Of a stretch of 64,000 nt of DNA, positions 1-8,672 are shown piece after piece; the stretch's first letter is position 1; the number at the start of each line of letters is the position of its first letter. The DNA lies in contig NZ_VRYH01000004.1 in the NCBI RefSeq assembly GCF_008079445.1, forward strand, positions 186,001-250,000, written 5' to 3'. Made by a program: the position numbers and the translations under genes. The notes beneath the pieces were generated by a model. The model was given only the letters and a program-made list of their open reading frames with translations, did not search any database and was not told where the DNA came from. This DNA comes from Aidingimonas lacisalsi. GTDB lineage: Bacteria > Pseudomonadota > Gammaproteobacteria > Pseudomonadales > Halomonadaceae.

Positions 1-2
1 TC

Positions 3-806
3 ATGGTGCTGGAAGTGCAGACAAGACTGGGTATGCCTCATCTTGGGCGTTGGCTGCTGTGGTCGGCGATTCTCGTGTCGGTGGCAGTACCATTCTGGTC
101 GGGAGTGCTGAACGACCTGGCATTGGTGCGTGAGTATCAAGGTAATGCCGACGACTTTGCGGCGGCGTTGCAGTATCACACTCTGCTTGTGGGCGCGGTG
201 GTGGTCATCAGCTTGACGCTGGCTGTGGCTATGGCGTTGGCGATGCGGTCCCATGACGGCTTGAAGAGAAGCGTCTTTGCCATCCTCAGTGTCATCCAGA
301 CCATCCCGAGTCTGGCGTTGTTCGGGTTGTTGCTTGCACCGTTGGCTTGGTTGTCATCGCAATTTCCACTATTGGCCGATCTAGGCGTGCAGGGTATCGG
401 TTGGGCGCCGGCAGCGTTGGCATTGATCGGTTATAGCCTGCTGCCGATGACACGTAACACCTATGTCGCGCTGGACAGTATCGATCCCAATGTGACCGAA
501 GCGGCACGTGGCATGGGAATGAGTCGTTGGCAGGTCTTCTTTCACGTCAGATTGCCGCTTGCTCTACCTGTCATCGTCGAAGGCATACGGATCACCAGTG
601 TTCAGGCAATTGGCCTGGCTGCCGTGGCGGCACTGATCGGGGCGGGGGGACTCGGTACCTTCGTGTTTCAGGGACTTGGCCAGGCGGCCATGGATCTGGT
701 GCTGCTGGGTGCCGTTCCGATCATCGTCATGGCGGTATTGGTCGACATGGCATTGAGTGGGTTGGCCGCAGTGTGCCGACGAGGGGTAGCGAATGCAGAA
801 CCATGA
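3..806 (+). CDS. yehY: Osmoprotectant ABC transporter permease (YehY-like), 5' end probably cut
   Basis: Inner-membrane permease of an OpuC/Yeh-type ABC importer for betaine-like osmoprotectants. The 267 residues seen form hydrophobic segments followed by the ATPase-contact EAA loop (EAARGMGMSRWQVFFHVRLP, near residues 165-185) and a final membrane helix. E. coli YehY is, from memory, about 385 residues, with its permease domain in the C-terminal half. The ATG at base 3 is therefore probably internal, and the gene likely begins before the window. It overlaps the following ATPase gene by 14 bases, so the two are co-translated. A YehZ-type binding protein is not visible and may lie upstream. 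Family is secure; substrate is inferred. Confidence 0.85.
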   Translation: MVLEVQTRLGMPHLGRWLLWSAILVSVAVPFWSGVLNDLALVREYQGNADDFAAALQYHTLLVGAVVVISLTLAVAMALAMRSHDGLKRSVFAILSVIQTIPSLALFGLLLAPLAWLSSQFPLLADLGVQGIGWAPAALALIGYSLLPMTRNTYVALDSIDPNVTEAARGMGMSRWQVFFHVRLPLALPVIVEGIRITSVQAIGLAAVAALIGAGGLGTFVFQGLGQAAMDLVLLGAVPIIVMAVLVDMALSGLAAVCRRGVANAEP

Positions 807-1758
807 CACGCCGACGATTGCGTTGGACGGTGTGACCAAGCGTTTCGGTGACGAATGTGCGGTTGACGATATCACGTTAGCAGTGAATCACGGTGAGCTG
901 TGCGTACTGGTAGGCACGTCGGGATGCGGCAAGTCGACCACGCTGCGCATGATCAATCGACTCATCGAGCATAGTGATGGACAGATTCGTATCGAAGGGC
1001 AGCAGATCCGCTCGTTCGATCCTGACCAGCTCCGGCGACGCATAGGCTACGCCATTCAAAGCACAGGCTTGTTTCCGCACTGGTCAGTGTCTCGCAATAT
1101 CGGTCTTGTCCCCCGCTTGTTGAAATGGCCACCGGACCGGATTGCCGCGCGTGTCAGCGAATTGATGGCGATGCTGGATCTCGACCCGGAGACCTTCAGC
1201 GATAAGTATCCCGCACAGTTATCCGGCGGTCAGGCACAACGCGTTGGCGTTGCGCGGGCATTGGCCGCTGACCCCGATGTATTGTTGATGGACGAACCCT
1301 TTGGTGCTCTCGACCCTATCACGCGTGAATCGCTGCAGGATGAACTCCTGCACCTGCAAGGGCAGCTGAAGAAGACCATTGTCTTCGTGACTCACGATAT
1401 GGATGAGGCACTCAAACTGGCGGATCGTATCGTCGTGATGCGAGCTGGGCATATCGTTCAGCAGGGGAAGCCGGCGGACTTGCTCGCACGTCCGGCCGAC
1501 AGTTTCGTCGAATCCTTGTTGGGAGGCCGTGACCTTGGGTTGAAGCATGCCTCGCTGGTTCCGGTCGCCATGCGCATGAGTGCGTTGAATGGCGAATGTC
1601 TACCGGATGACGAGAGCGTACTCGATACGGATTCTTTGCGAGATGCCTTGTCGGTCATGCTGTGGCGGGATACGTTCCGTTTGTTGGTCAGGGATGTCAA
1701 CGGTAACCCTATCGGCATCCTGCATTGGCGTGATGCCATCCGTGGGGACGATGCGTGA
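793..1758 (+). CDS. yehX: Osmoprotectant ABC transporter ATP-binding protein (YehX-like)
   Basis: Cytoplasmic ATPase that powers the flanking permeases. Visible motifs in order: Walker A GTSGCGKST (about residues 42-50), signature LSGGQAQRVGVARAL, Walker B LLMDEPFGALDP and the switch histidine in FVTHD. After the nucleotide-binding domain the last ~60 residues (RDALSVMLWRDTFRLLVRDV and onward) look like a single CBS-type domain, as in the OpuA/ProV/YehX group, where CBS domains sense ionic strength. Length of 321 residues is normal. Start overlaps the upstream permease by 14 bases and its stop overlaps the next permease start (ATGA), so this is a tight permease-ATPase-permease operon. Confidence 0.9.
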   Translation: MQNHDTPTIALDGVTKRFGDECAVDDITLAVNHGELCVLVGTSGCGKSTTLRMINRLIEHSDGQIRIEGQQIRSFDPDQLRRRIGYAIQSTGLFPHWSVSRNIGLVPRLLKWPPDRIAARVSELMAMLDLDPETFSDKYPAQLSGGQAQRVGVARALAADPDVLLMDEPFGALDPITRESLQDELLHLQGQLKKTIVFVTHDMDEALKLADRIVVMRAGHIVQQGKPADLLARPADSFVESLLGGRDLGLKHASLVPVAMRMSALNGECLPDDESVLDTDSLRDALSVMLWRDTFRLLVRDVNGNPIGILHWRDAIRGDDA

Positions 1759-2504
1759 TGTCGGTACGGCGGTCGAACATGCGCCTGATACTGTGGGGTC
1801 TGATGCTGACGGCTGCCGTGTTGGTCATTCCGCATCTGGATGTCTTGTTCAGGTTGTGGTTGCCGGATGCTCGTGAAGTCATCTATCGCCGCGACAGTTT
1901 CGTGTCGCTGCTCGGCAACCATCTTGCCATCGTGACTGCTGCCGGTTTGATTGCAACGCTGCTGGGCGTCGGAGCCGGTATCGCTGTGACACGTCACTGG
2001 GGCAAGGACTTCCTGCCGTTGGTGGCCCAACTTGCCTCGATCGGACAGACGTTTCCCCCCGTTGCGGTACTGGCGCTATCCGTTCCCGCACTGGGGTTCG
2101 GAACGCTGCCGACCATCATCGCACTAGTGCTTTATGGGCTGCTTCCTATCGTGCGGAATACGCTGGCAGGGCTACAGGGTATCGATGATGACGTAATGGA
2201 AGCGGCGCGGGGAATGGGAATGTCGTCGCTTCAGCGCTTGTGGCAAGTCGAGTTGCCGCTATCGAGCGATATCATACTGGCGGGTATTCGGACATCGGTC
2301 ACCATCAACATTGCGACTGCCGCCATCGGGTCGACAATCGGGGCCAAGACATTGGGGGATCCGTTGATCGCGGGTATCGTCAACGGTAATGGCGCCTATG
2401 TGATTCAGGGGGCCATCGTTATCGCCCTGTTGGCGTTGTGCGTCGATAGTCTGTTCGAGCGTATCGGTTGTGCCTTGCCCAGTTACGACCAAGGTCGGAT
2501 ATAA
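1755..2504 (+). CDS. yehW: Osmoprotectant ABC transporter permease (YehW-like)
   Basis: Second inner-membrane permease of the importer, 249 residues, close to E. coli YehW. The EAA loop is clear (EAARGMGMSSLQRLWQVELP) between hydrophobic helices, followed by the conserved segment AAIGSTIGAKTLGDPLIAGI typical of OpuCB/YehW/ProW permeases. The start codon lies inside the ATGA overlap with the ATPase gene, which indicates translational coupling. It is the last gene of the operon; about 150 bases follow before the next operon. Two different permeases with one CBS-type ATPase match the Yeh arrangement, which in enterics is a low-affinity betaine system. Substrate here is inferred. Confidence 0.87.
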   Translation: MMSVRRSNMRLILWGLMLTAAVLVIPHLDVLFRLWLPDAREVIYRRDSFVSLLGNHLAIVTAAGLIATLLGVGAGIAVTRHWGKDFLPLVAQLASIGQTFPPVAVLALSVPALGFGTLPTIIALVLYGLLPIVRNTLAGLQGIDDDVMEAARGMGMSSLQRLWQVELPLSSDIILAGIRTSVTINIATAAIGSTIGAKTLGDPLIAGIVNGNGAYVIQGAIVIALLALCVDSLFERIGCALPSYDQGRI

Positions 2505-2536
2505 AACATGCACCCAATGGATGTTGCTCCTTCCAT

Positions 2537-2553
2537 TTTACGTTAACGTTAAA
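2537..2553. promoter_or_regulatory. Palindromic operator candidate upstream of the branched-chain dehydrogenase operon
   Basis: The sequence TTTACGTTAACGTTAAA contains a perfect 10-bp palindrome ACGTTAACGT (2540-2549). It is followed by a good -10 hexamer TAGAAT (2556-2561). Placing a weak -35 at 2531-2536 (TTCCAT) makes the spacer 19 bp, filled by the palindrome. That is the architecture of MerR-family activated promoters. LiuR, a MerR-type regulator of branched-chain amino acid catabolism, binds an ACGT-containing dyad as far as I recall. No regulator gene is adjacent, so the assignment is inference. Confidence 0.45.
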
Positions 2554-2652
2554 TGTAGAATCGTGTTCGACCCATCCGGTCCGACACGACAGTGACCGCA
2601 AACTCCCCAAAAGGGAGTGGAGTACCTCTACCGATACCCCGAGGATGAGGTC

Positions 2653-3861
2653 ATGAGCTCTACCAAGACGCCTACCATTGTCCATGAACTGGCACTGCTG
2701 GATGGTGACGAGTACCGTTTGCCGACCTTCGCGCTGCTGGATCCACAAGGCATGCTGTATCCCGGCGTCGAATCTCCCTTACTAGACTACGACAAGGCAC
2801 GGCGAATCTATCGAGCCATGCTGTTCACGCGTGTGCTCGATGAACGCATGATGGCGGCTCAGCGCCAGGGTCGTCTGAGCTTCTATTTGCAATGCACCGG
2901 TGAAGAGGCGGCTGTGATCGGCGCTACCGCCGCGTTGGACGATGGCGACATGATCATGGCGCAGTATCGTGAACAGGGAGCGTTAGCGTATCGGGGCTTC
3001 AGTACGGATGCATTCATGAATCAGCTTTTCGGCAATGATCGCGACTGTGATAAAGGCCGTCAGATGCCAATTCACTATGGGTCCGCCGAACTGCATTATA
3101 TGACGATATCGTCACCGGTGGCGACGCAGATACCTCAGGCCGCCGGCTATGCCTATGGCCAGAAACTCGCCAATGACGGCCACTGTACCATTACCTTCTT
3201 TGGGGAAGGAGCGGCATCGGAAGGTGATTTCCATGCGGCCCTGAACATGGCGACCGTTCACCAGGTACCGGTCATCTTCTTTTGCCGCAATAATGGCTAC
3301 GCGATATCGACGCCGGCCGTGGAACAATATGCCGCCGACGGCGTGGCGCCTCGTGCATTCGGCTACAAGATGCATGTGATCCGTGTCGACGGCAATGATG
3401 TGCTGGCCGTGCATGAAGCGACGCGTGAAGCTCGCCGCCTGGCCGTCGAGCAGCATCATCCCGTATTGATCGAGGCGATGACTTATCGACTGGCCGCTCA
3501 CTCGTCTTCAGATGACCCTTCTGGTTATCGGTCGCGCAAAGAGGAAGAAGCCTGGCGTGAAAAAGACCCGATCCGACGCATGAAGCGTTGGCTCATCGAC
3601 CTGTCGTGGTGGAGCGAGGACGAGGAGTCGGAGTGGCTGGAGACGTATCGGCATGATGTGCTCGAGAGCATGAAGCGTGCCGAAAAGCGGCCGCCGCCGC
3701 CCCTCGAGACATTGATCACCGATGTCTATGACGAAGTGACACCTCGCTTGACGGAGCAACTGGAATCCTTGGAGGCGCATATTCGCCGCTACCCGGAGAA
3801 TTACCCACGCGGTGCCCGGGCGCTTGGCATCGATGTGCCCGACGAGCGGGGGGAAGGATAG
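2653..3861 (+). CDS. bkdA1: Branched-chain 2-oxoacid dehydrogenase E1 component, alpha subunit
   Basis: Thiamine-diphosphate subunit that decarboxylates branched-chain 2-oxoacids, 402 residues from ATG 2653. A GTG at 2617 would add 12 residues; I prefer the ATG because CGAGGA lies seven bases before it. The ThDP signature runs from [13 protein letters not shown] to RNNGYAIST, and segments such as QRQGR(L)SFY, KGRQMP(I)HYG, TISSP(V)ATQIPQA and [12 protein letters not shown] match the animal BCKDHA subunit more than the pyruvate enzyme. The loop [12 protein letters not shown] (residues 283-294) corresponds to the phosphorylation loop of the animal enzyme, with Ser284 at the position of its main regulatory serine. 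First gene of an operon with E1beta, E2 and a protein kinase. No E3 gene is present. Confidence 0.92.
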   Translation: MSSTKTPTIVHELALLDGDEYRLPTFALLDPQGMLYPGVESPLLDYDKARRIYRAMLFTRVLDERMMAAQRQGRLSFYLQCTGEEAAVIGATAALDDGDMIMAQYREQGALAYRGFSTDAFMNQLFGNDRDCDKGRQMPIHYGSAELHYMTISSPVATQIPQAAGYAYGQKLANDGHCTITFFGEGAASEGDFHAALNMATVHQVPVIFFCRNNGYAISTPAVEQYAADGVAPRAFGYKMHVIRVDGNDVLAVHEATREARRLAVEQHHPVLIEAMTYRLAAHSSSDDPSGYRSRKEEEAWREKDPIRRMKRWLIDLSWWSEDEESEWLETYRHDVLESMKRAEKRPPPPLETLITDVYDEVTPRLTEQLESLEAHIRRYPENYPRGARALGIDVPDERGEG

Positions 3862-3863
3862 CC

Positions 3864-4841
3864 ATGGCGACCATGAACATGTTGCAGGCCATCAATAACG
3901 CGTTGGATACGGCCATGGCGACGGATGATCGCGTCGTCTGCTTCGGCGAGGATGTCGGCAGCTTCGGCGGAGTGTTTCGTGCTACCAGCCACCTGCAGGA
4001 GCGATATGGCAAGGCGCGCTGTTTCAATACGCCTCTGGTCGAGCAGGGAATCGTCGGCTTCGCCAATGGCCTGGCGGCTCAAGGAGCAATCCCCGTTGCC
4101 GAAATACAATTTGCGGATTACATCTTTCCGGCCTTCGATCAGATCGTTAGTGAAACCGCGAAGTTTCGCTATCGCTCGGGCAATCTCTTCAACGTAGGCG
4201 GATTGACGATCCGTGCACCCTACGGTGGCGGTATATCCGGCGGTCTGTACCACTCCCAATCACCGGAAGCCTATTTCACCCACACGCCGGGGTTGAAAGT
4301 CGTCGTGCCACGTGATCCGCATCAAGCCAAGGGCTTGTTACTGGCAGCGATCCGCGACGCCAACCCGGTACTGTTCTTCGAACCCAAGCGACTGTATCGC
4401 GCGTCGACAGGGGAGGTGTCCGAAGCGGATTATCAACTGCCCCTGGGAAGTGCTGACGTCCTCAAAACCGGCGACGATATTACCCTGGTTGGCTGGGGGG
4501 CACAGATGACCATGATCGAAGCGGCTGTCGAGTTCGCTGAGGAACAGGGGATTTCATGTGAAATCATCGATTTACGCACTCTTATGCCGTGGGATGTCGC
4601 GACGGTGGTCGAGTCGGTTGTGAAGACCGGTCGTTTGGTCGTCACGCACGAGGCCCCTTTGACCGGGGGATTCGCCGGCGAAATCGCGGCAACCATTCAG
4701 GAACGTTGTTTCCTTTATCTAGAGTCTCCCATAGCACGTGTCACGGGCCTGGACACACCGTTTCCCCTGACTCTGGAAAAAGAGTACATGCCGGATCAAT
4801 GGAAACTGTTCGAAGCGATCAAGGCCAGTATCGAATTCTGA
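3864..4841 (+). CDS. bkdA2: Branched-chain 2-oxoacid dehydrogenase E1 component, beta subunit
   Basis: Partner of the alpha subunit in the alpha2beta2 E1 decarboxylase, 325 residues, the usual length. N-terminal transketolase-type pyrimidine-binding half includes [18 protein letters not shown] and [21 protein letters not shown]; the C-terminal half includes [12 protein letters not shown] and [20 protein letters not shown], all family hallmarks. The start lies two bases after the alpha stop codon (TAGCCATG), which indicates translational coupling. The next gene (E2) starts 22 bases downstream. Both E1 genes look more like the eukaryotic-type enzyme than the Pseudomonas putida BkdA1/A2 type, judged from memory of conserved blocks only. 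Confidence 0.93.
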   Translation: MATMNMLQAINNALDTAMATDDRVVCFGEDVGSFGGVFRATSHLQERYGKARCFNTPLVEQGIVGFANGLAAQGAIPVAEIQFADYIFPAFDQIVSETAKFRYRSGNLFNVGGLTIRAPYGGGISGGLYHSQSPEAYFTHTPGLKVVVPRDPHQAKGLLLAAIRDANPVLFFEPKRLYRASTGEVSEADYQLPLGSADVLKTGDDITLVGWGAQMTMIEAAVEFAEEQGISCEIIDLRTLMPWDVATVVESVVKTGRLVVTHEAPLTGGFAGEIAATIQERCFLYLESPIARVTGLDTPFPLTLEKEYMPDQWKLFEAIKASIEF

Positions 4842-4863
4842 GGCGGTGTCAGGACGGAGGTCC

Positions 4864-6003
4864 ATGATGAGCGAGTTCATTCTGCCCGATATAGGCGAAG
4901 GCATCGTCGAGTGCGAGGTGGTCAAATGGCTGGTCGCTGAAGGGGATTGTATCGAGGAAGACCAGCCGGTCGTTGAGGTCATGACCGACAAGGCGTTAGT
5001 CGAGATTCCGTCGACTGCCAAGGGACGTGTGACCAGGCTTTACTATCGGGAAGGAGAGGTGGCCAAGGTGCATACTCCTTTGTTCGCCTGGCAGGGAGAC
5101 AGCGAAACACTCGATGCGCCGCCTCCGTCGAGACCTCCACGCCCACCTGCCAGTCCGGCCGTTCGACGGCTGGTCCGTGAACATGGTGTTGATCTCGGAT
5201 CGATCTCCGGCTCCGGCAAGGAGGGAAGGGTGCTCAAGGAGGATGTTCTGGCACACATCGAATCGGATAGTGCCGCGACCGATCACTCTACGGTCAATGA
5301 GGGGCGCGTCGAACCGTTGAGAGGGGCCCGTGCGGTCATGGCCAGAAGGATGAGCGAGTCGGCGCAGACGGTGCCGCATTTCGGTTATAGTGACGATGTC
5401 GATGTCACGGATTTGCTGGCACTCCACGAGCGACTCAAACCGAGGGCGGAACAGGTTGGGGTGCGTTTGACGTTGATGCCCTTGTTCATGAAAGCGTTGG
5501 CGTTGGCGGTACAGACCCACCCATTGATCAATAGTCGTCTCAATGACGACATGACGGCGATCCACTACCCGTCTGGCTGCCATATTGGCATGGCAGTCGA
5601 TAGCGAGGCGGGCTTGATCGTTCCCAACGTCAAGCATACGGAGCAGCTCACGATTCTGGAGATTGCTCGGGAAGTCTCTCGTCTGACTCGAGAGGCGCGC
5701 GAGGGGCGCATCGGTCAGGCGGATCTGCAAGGGGGCTCTATTACTATCTCGAACATTGGCGTGCTGGGTGGCACCCATGCCGTGCCGATCATCAACTCCC
5801 CGGAAGTCGCTATCGTGGCGATCGGCAAGATCCAATGGCTGCCGCGTTTCGATGCCGCAGGAAACGTTGTGGCACGCGCACTCATGACCGTGAATTGGTC
5901 CGGAGATCATCGTGTCCTGGACGGTGGCCATATGGCGCGCTTCTGCAATGAATGGAAAGGCTATCTGGAAACGCCTGACAGCATGTTGCTCCACATGGGA
6001 TAA
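4864..6003 (+). CDS. bkdB: Branched-chain 2-oxoacid dehydrogenase E2 (dihydrolipoyl acyltransferase)
   Basis: Core acyltransferase of the complex, 379 residues. One N-terminal lipoyl domain carries the modified lysine in VMTDKALVEIPS (about residue 43). A proline-rich linker follows (PPPSRPPRPPASPAVR). Next comes a peripheral subunit-binding domain (RRLVREHGVDLGSISGSGKEGRVLKEDV written in two blocks around residues 100-135). The catalytic domain ends with the active-site motif DHRVLDGG near the C-terminus. The ATG at 4864 is preceded by GGAGG at 4856-4860. A single lipoyl domain and the SISNIG/GVLGGT block fit the branched-chain family. Six bases separate its stop from the kinase gene. Confidence 0.93.
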   Translation: MMSEFILPDIGEGIVECEVVKWLVAEGDCIEEDQPVVEVMTDKALVEIPSTAKGRVTRLYYREGEVAKVHTPLFAWQGDSETLDAPPPSRPPRPPASPAVRRLVREHGVDLGSISGSGKEGRVLKEDVLAHIESDSAATDHSTVNEGRVEPLRGARAVMARRMSESAQTVPHFGYSDDVDVTDLLALHERLKPRAEQVGVRLTLMPLFMKALALAVQTHPLINSRLNDDMTAIHYPSGCHIGMAVDSEAGLIVPNVKHTEQLTILEIAREVSRLTREAREGRIGQADLQGGSITISNIGVLGGTHAVPIINSPEVAIVAIGKIQWLPRFDAAGNVVARALMTVNWSGDHRVLDGGHMARFCNEWKGYLETPDSMLLHMG

Positions 6004-6009
6004 GCCGTT

Positions 6010-7827
6010 ATGACGGCGCCGTCATTGCAGCAGTTCTATATTCCGGAAGAACAGTCGATTTATCTGCTGAGCCACCGTGATGCCAAGAAGCTCAAGGATT
6101 GGATCGAGCTTTGCCGGCGTCAACTCGGCCAATTGGGGTACCGTGATGTCGAGCTGATCGGTAAAGGAGCCTATGGTTTCGTCTTTGCGGGACGTACTGC
6201 TACCTCTCTCGACCATGTCTTCAAGTTCACTCGTATTACCTTGCCCCGGCATATCCAGGATCGTCTGGAAGAAGAAGCGTTCATGCTGGATCAGGTGGCA
6301 CATCCTTGCATTCCGCGTCTGATCGATTTTCAACGCGTGCGACAGCAATCGATGTTGGTCATGGAGCGTGCTCCGGGCAGCAATCTCGAAGACGTGTCCC
6401 TCGCCTGGGGACGTTTCCCGCCCCGACTCGTTCTGCGTATTGCAAACCAACTGGCGGATATCTTGCGCTATTTGCGTCGAGACAGCGGTCCGGCAGGACG
6501 ACCTGTCGTCCATGGGGATATCAAACCTTCCAATCTGGTCTTCGACCCGGAGCGCGAGGTCGTGGCATTGATCGATTGGGGAGCATCGGTCTTCGCACAG
6601 TTGGATGCCGAATTGCAGTTCGTGTCGCCGAATGTCATGGAATTGATGTCGGACAATCTACAGCAGAGCAATGCCCGCTTGGGGGATGTCTACTTCATCG
6701 GTCAGGAGCAGCTCGAGGGAGCTCTATCGTCACCGCGTTTCGATGAGCAGGGGGCAGCCGCAACGCTCTATGCATTGGCATCGGGGCAGTCATGTCGTTT
6801 TGGCTGCAAGGCAATGCCCGCCACATCCCTGGGGTTGCCCAGGGAATTTGCACGAGTTCTGGATGGCATGCTGGCTGCCGATGCGGGGACACGTCGGCAG
6901 GCAGGCGATTATTTCCTCGCTGCGATGCCCCGTATGTCAAGAACAGTGGTCCTCGATCGGCCTGAGCCGCTCGAGACGCCATTGGTACCGGTATGGGGGC
7001 GATCCCTGGCTCGGGACATCGATACCGTGGTTTATAGTTCACGGAAGGCCTTCCTGCGTGAAGAGGGGGGCGCGCCTTCCCACAGTGAGGTCAACGACAT
7101 CCAACTGGATCGTTATTACAAGAATTTCATGCAGGGCATGGGCGATACTGAAAAGGCATTTCTGGCGGCGGTCAGTCGGTTAGGACAATACCCTGTCGTC
7201 GGTGGCCTAGCCGTGCGCTGGGAACCCGAAGGCGTTTATCTCGATACCTCGTTGAACCTGTACGACCCGTCATCGAGGCCCGCCTTTGTCGTGGCCGTGA
7301 ACAATGTGGTCACATTGGCCAGGTCGATTTACCGACAAGGTATTTTCAAGAGTTGTCTGTTCAATGCCAGAGACACGCTGCACATTGATCGTGATTCGCC
7401 GAATCAGCCGTTCCTTCCGCCATCCGATATGCGGCTACCCTATGAAGTCAGCGATGTGCCGGAACTGGAGAATCGGTCACGGGAACACTCGTATTTCGAG
7501 GATGGACCGGACCCCGAGGAGTCGTTGGTCCTTCCTCCACGGATCATGACGCGGCTGGACGCTTTGAATCACATTCATCATACCGGCATGATCATTTTCG
7601 AGGCGCTGCCGACTCACCTCAAGATTCACAGTTATTATCGGTTGCTCGATCCGTCCCGTGAGGCAGAGTTTCGTGATTGCCTCGACGGGATTCTGGAGGC
7701 GATCGATCGCATCGAAGGGCTGGGGGTATCGGGATATATGAAGATGCCCTACAAGGATACGAAATTTTTTTCTCACATCGAACGTCTACCGGAGCGGTTC
7801 TATCCGCGCAACCCGCGTGCCCAGTAA
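6010..7827 (+). CDS. Hanks-type Ser/Thr protein kinase with unknown C-terminal region
   Basis: 605-residue protein with a eukaryotic-like kinase domain at about residues 45-330: glycine loop GKGAYG (51-56), likely ATP-anchoring lysine in VFKFTR (Lys72), catalytic loop HGDIKPSN (Asp170, Asn175) and metal-binding DWG (189-191) instead of the usual DFG. The key residues are intact, so it should be active. The last ~270 residues (from about 335) match no domain I recognise; no membrane segment or PASTA repeat is seen, so it is probably cytoplasmic. The gene starts six bases after E2 and its stop overlaps the pxpB start (TAATG), so it is in the same operon as a dehydrogenase whose animal counterpart is controlled by phosphorylation. 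Substrate unknown. Confidence 0.85.
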   Translation: MTAPSLQQFYIPEEQSIYLLSHRDAKKLKDWIELCRRQLGQLGYRDVELIGKGAYGFVFAGRTATSLDHVFKFTRITLPRHIQDRLEEEAFMLDQVAHPCIPRLIDFQRVRQQSMLVMERAPGSNLEDVSLAWGRFPPRLVLRIANQLADILRYLRRDSGPAGRPVVHGDIKPSNLVFDPEREVVALIDWGASVFAQLDAELQFVSPNVMELMSDNLQQSNARLGDVYFIGQEQLEGALSSPRFDEQGAAATLYALASGQSCRFGCKAMPATSLGLPREFARVLDGMLAADAGTRRQAGDYFLAAMPRMSRTVVLDRPEPLETPLVPVWGRSLARDIDTVVYSSRKAFLREEGGAPSHSEVNDIQLDRYYKNFMQGMGDTEKAFLAAVSRLGQYPVVGGLAVRWEPEGVYLDTSLNLYDPSSRPAFVVAVNNVVTLARSIYRQGIFKSCLFNARDTLHIDRDSPNQPFLPPSDMRLPYEVSDVPELENRSREHSYFEDGPDPEESLVLPPRIMTRLDALNHIHHTGMIIFEALPTHLKIHSYYRLLDPSREAEFRDCLDGILEAIDRIEGLGVSGYMKMPYKDTKFFSHIERLPERFYPRNPRAQ

Positions 7828-8672
7828 TGACGAGCATCGCCGGAATTTCCCGGGTTGCCCTCGGCGAGGTCGGCATAAGATCATGTGACGATGGCAGTGG
7901 CCATCGACAGTACCGTTTGGCCCGTCACGCAGATGGAGACGACCCAGTGACATTACCCCGCCTGGAAAATGCCGGTATCGATGCCTGGCTTGTCAGGTTG
8001 TTCGAGACGATAGATGAAACCAACATGCCCTGGTTGACTGCCTTGTGCCGGGAGTGCGAGGCAGCATTCGGCAGTGCCTTGATCGACTTGGTGCCTTCCT
8101 ACACAACCGTGCTGATTCACTACGATCCGTTGCAGTATGACGCCAGCGAAGCAAAAGACTGCTTATTGAACGTATTGAACCGGCTCGTGCCCGATGAACA
8201 AGCGGCAGAGACATCGTTCAAGGAAGTCCCCGTTTGGTATGACGAGTCCGTGGGCCCGGAGCTGACTCGCCTGGCGTCTGTCAGTGGGCTGGAGCGCGAC
8301 GATGTCATCGCGATTCATCAAGCGCGTGACTATCGTGTCTTCGCCCTTGGGTTCGCGCCTGGTTATGCCTTCATGGGACGACTTGATGAACGCCTGGTGG
8401 TGCCGAGGTTGACGACACCTCGTCAACGTGTGCCTGCGGGTAGTGTGGCCGTGGCGGAACGTCAGACGGCTGCCTATCCCAGCCTGTCGCCAGGAGGATG
8501 GAATCTGATCGGGCGCACTCCGGTCACGCTTTTTGACCGCCATAGAGACGGCTTCAGCCTGTTGCAAGTCGGAGATCGGGTACGCTTTGTGGCGATCGAC
8601 CGTGATACATTCGTTGAACTGGGTGGCGATGTGCGTCCCGTAACGGAAACCCGGACCGCGGAGGGGGCATGA
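7827..8672 (+). CDS. pxpB: 5-oxoprolinase subunit PxpB (KipI family)
   Basis: Subunit of the PxpABC ATP-dependent 5-oxoprolinase, which opens pyroglutamate to glutamate; formerly called KipI/YbgJ. The diagnostic core is present: YRVFALGFAPGYAFMG, the RVPAGSVAVAERQTAAYP block and SPGGWNLIGRTPVTLFD. Starting at the ATG that overlaps the kinase stop (TAATG) gives 281 residues, about 60 longer than E. coli YbgJ because of an N-terminal extension with no recognised feature. A shorter start cannot be excluded. Its stop overlaps the pxpC start (ATGA). Coupling to the kinase and dehydrogenase genes is unusual. PxpA is absent. Confidence 0.85.
   Translation: MTSIAGISRVALGEVGIRSCDDGSGHRQYRLARHADGDDPVTLPRLENAGIDAWLVRLFETIDETNMPWLTALCRECEAAFGSALIDLVPSYTTVLIHYDPLQYDASEAKDCLLNVLNRLVPDEQAAETSFKEVPVWYDESVGPELTRLASVSGLERDDVIAIHQARDYRVFALGFAPGYAFMGRLDERLVVPRLTTPRQRVPAGSVAVAERQTAAYPSLSPGGWNLIGRTPVTLFDRHRDGFSLLQVGDRVRFVAIDRDTFVELGGDVRPVTETRTAEGA

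Noticed and set aside
4996-5994. Long open frame (332 codons) on the minus strand
   Set aside because: Antisense shadow of the E2 gene; composition unusual (many His, Arg, Gln), no ribosome site, no recognisable domain.
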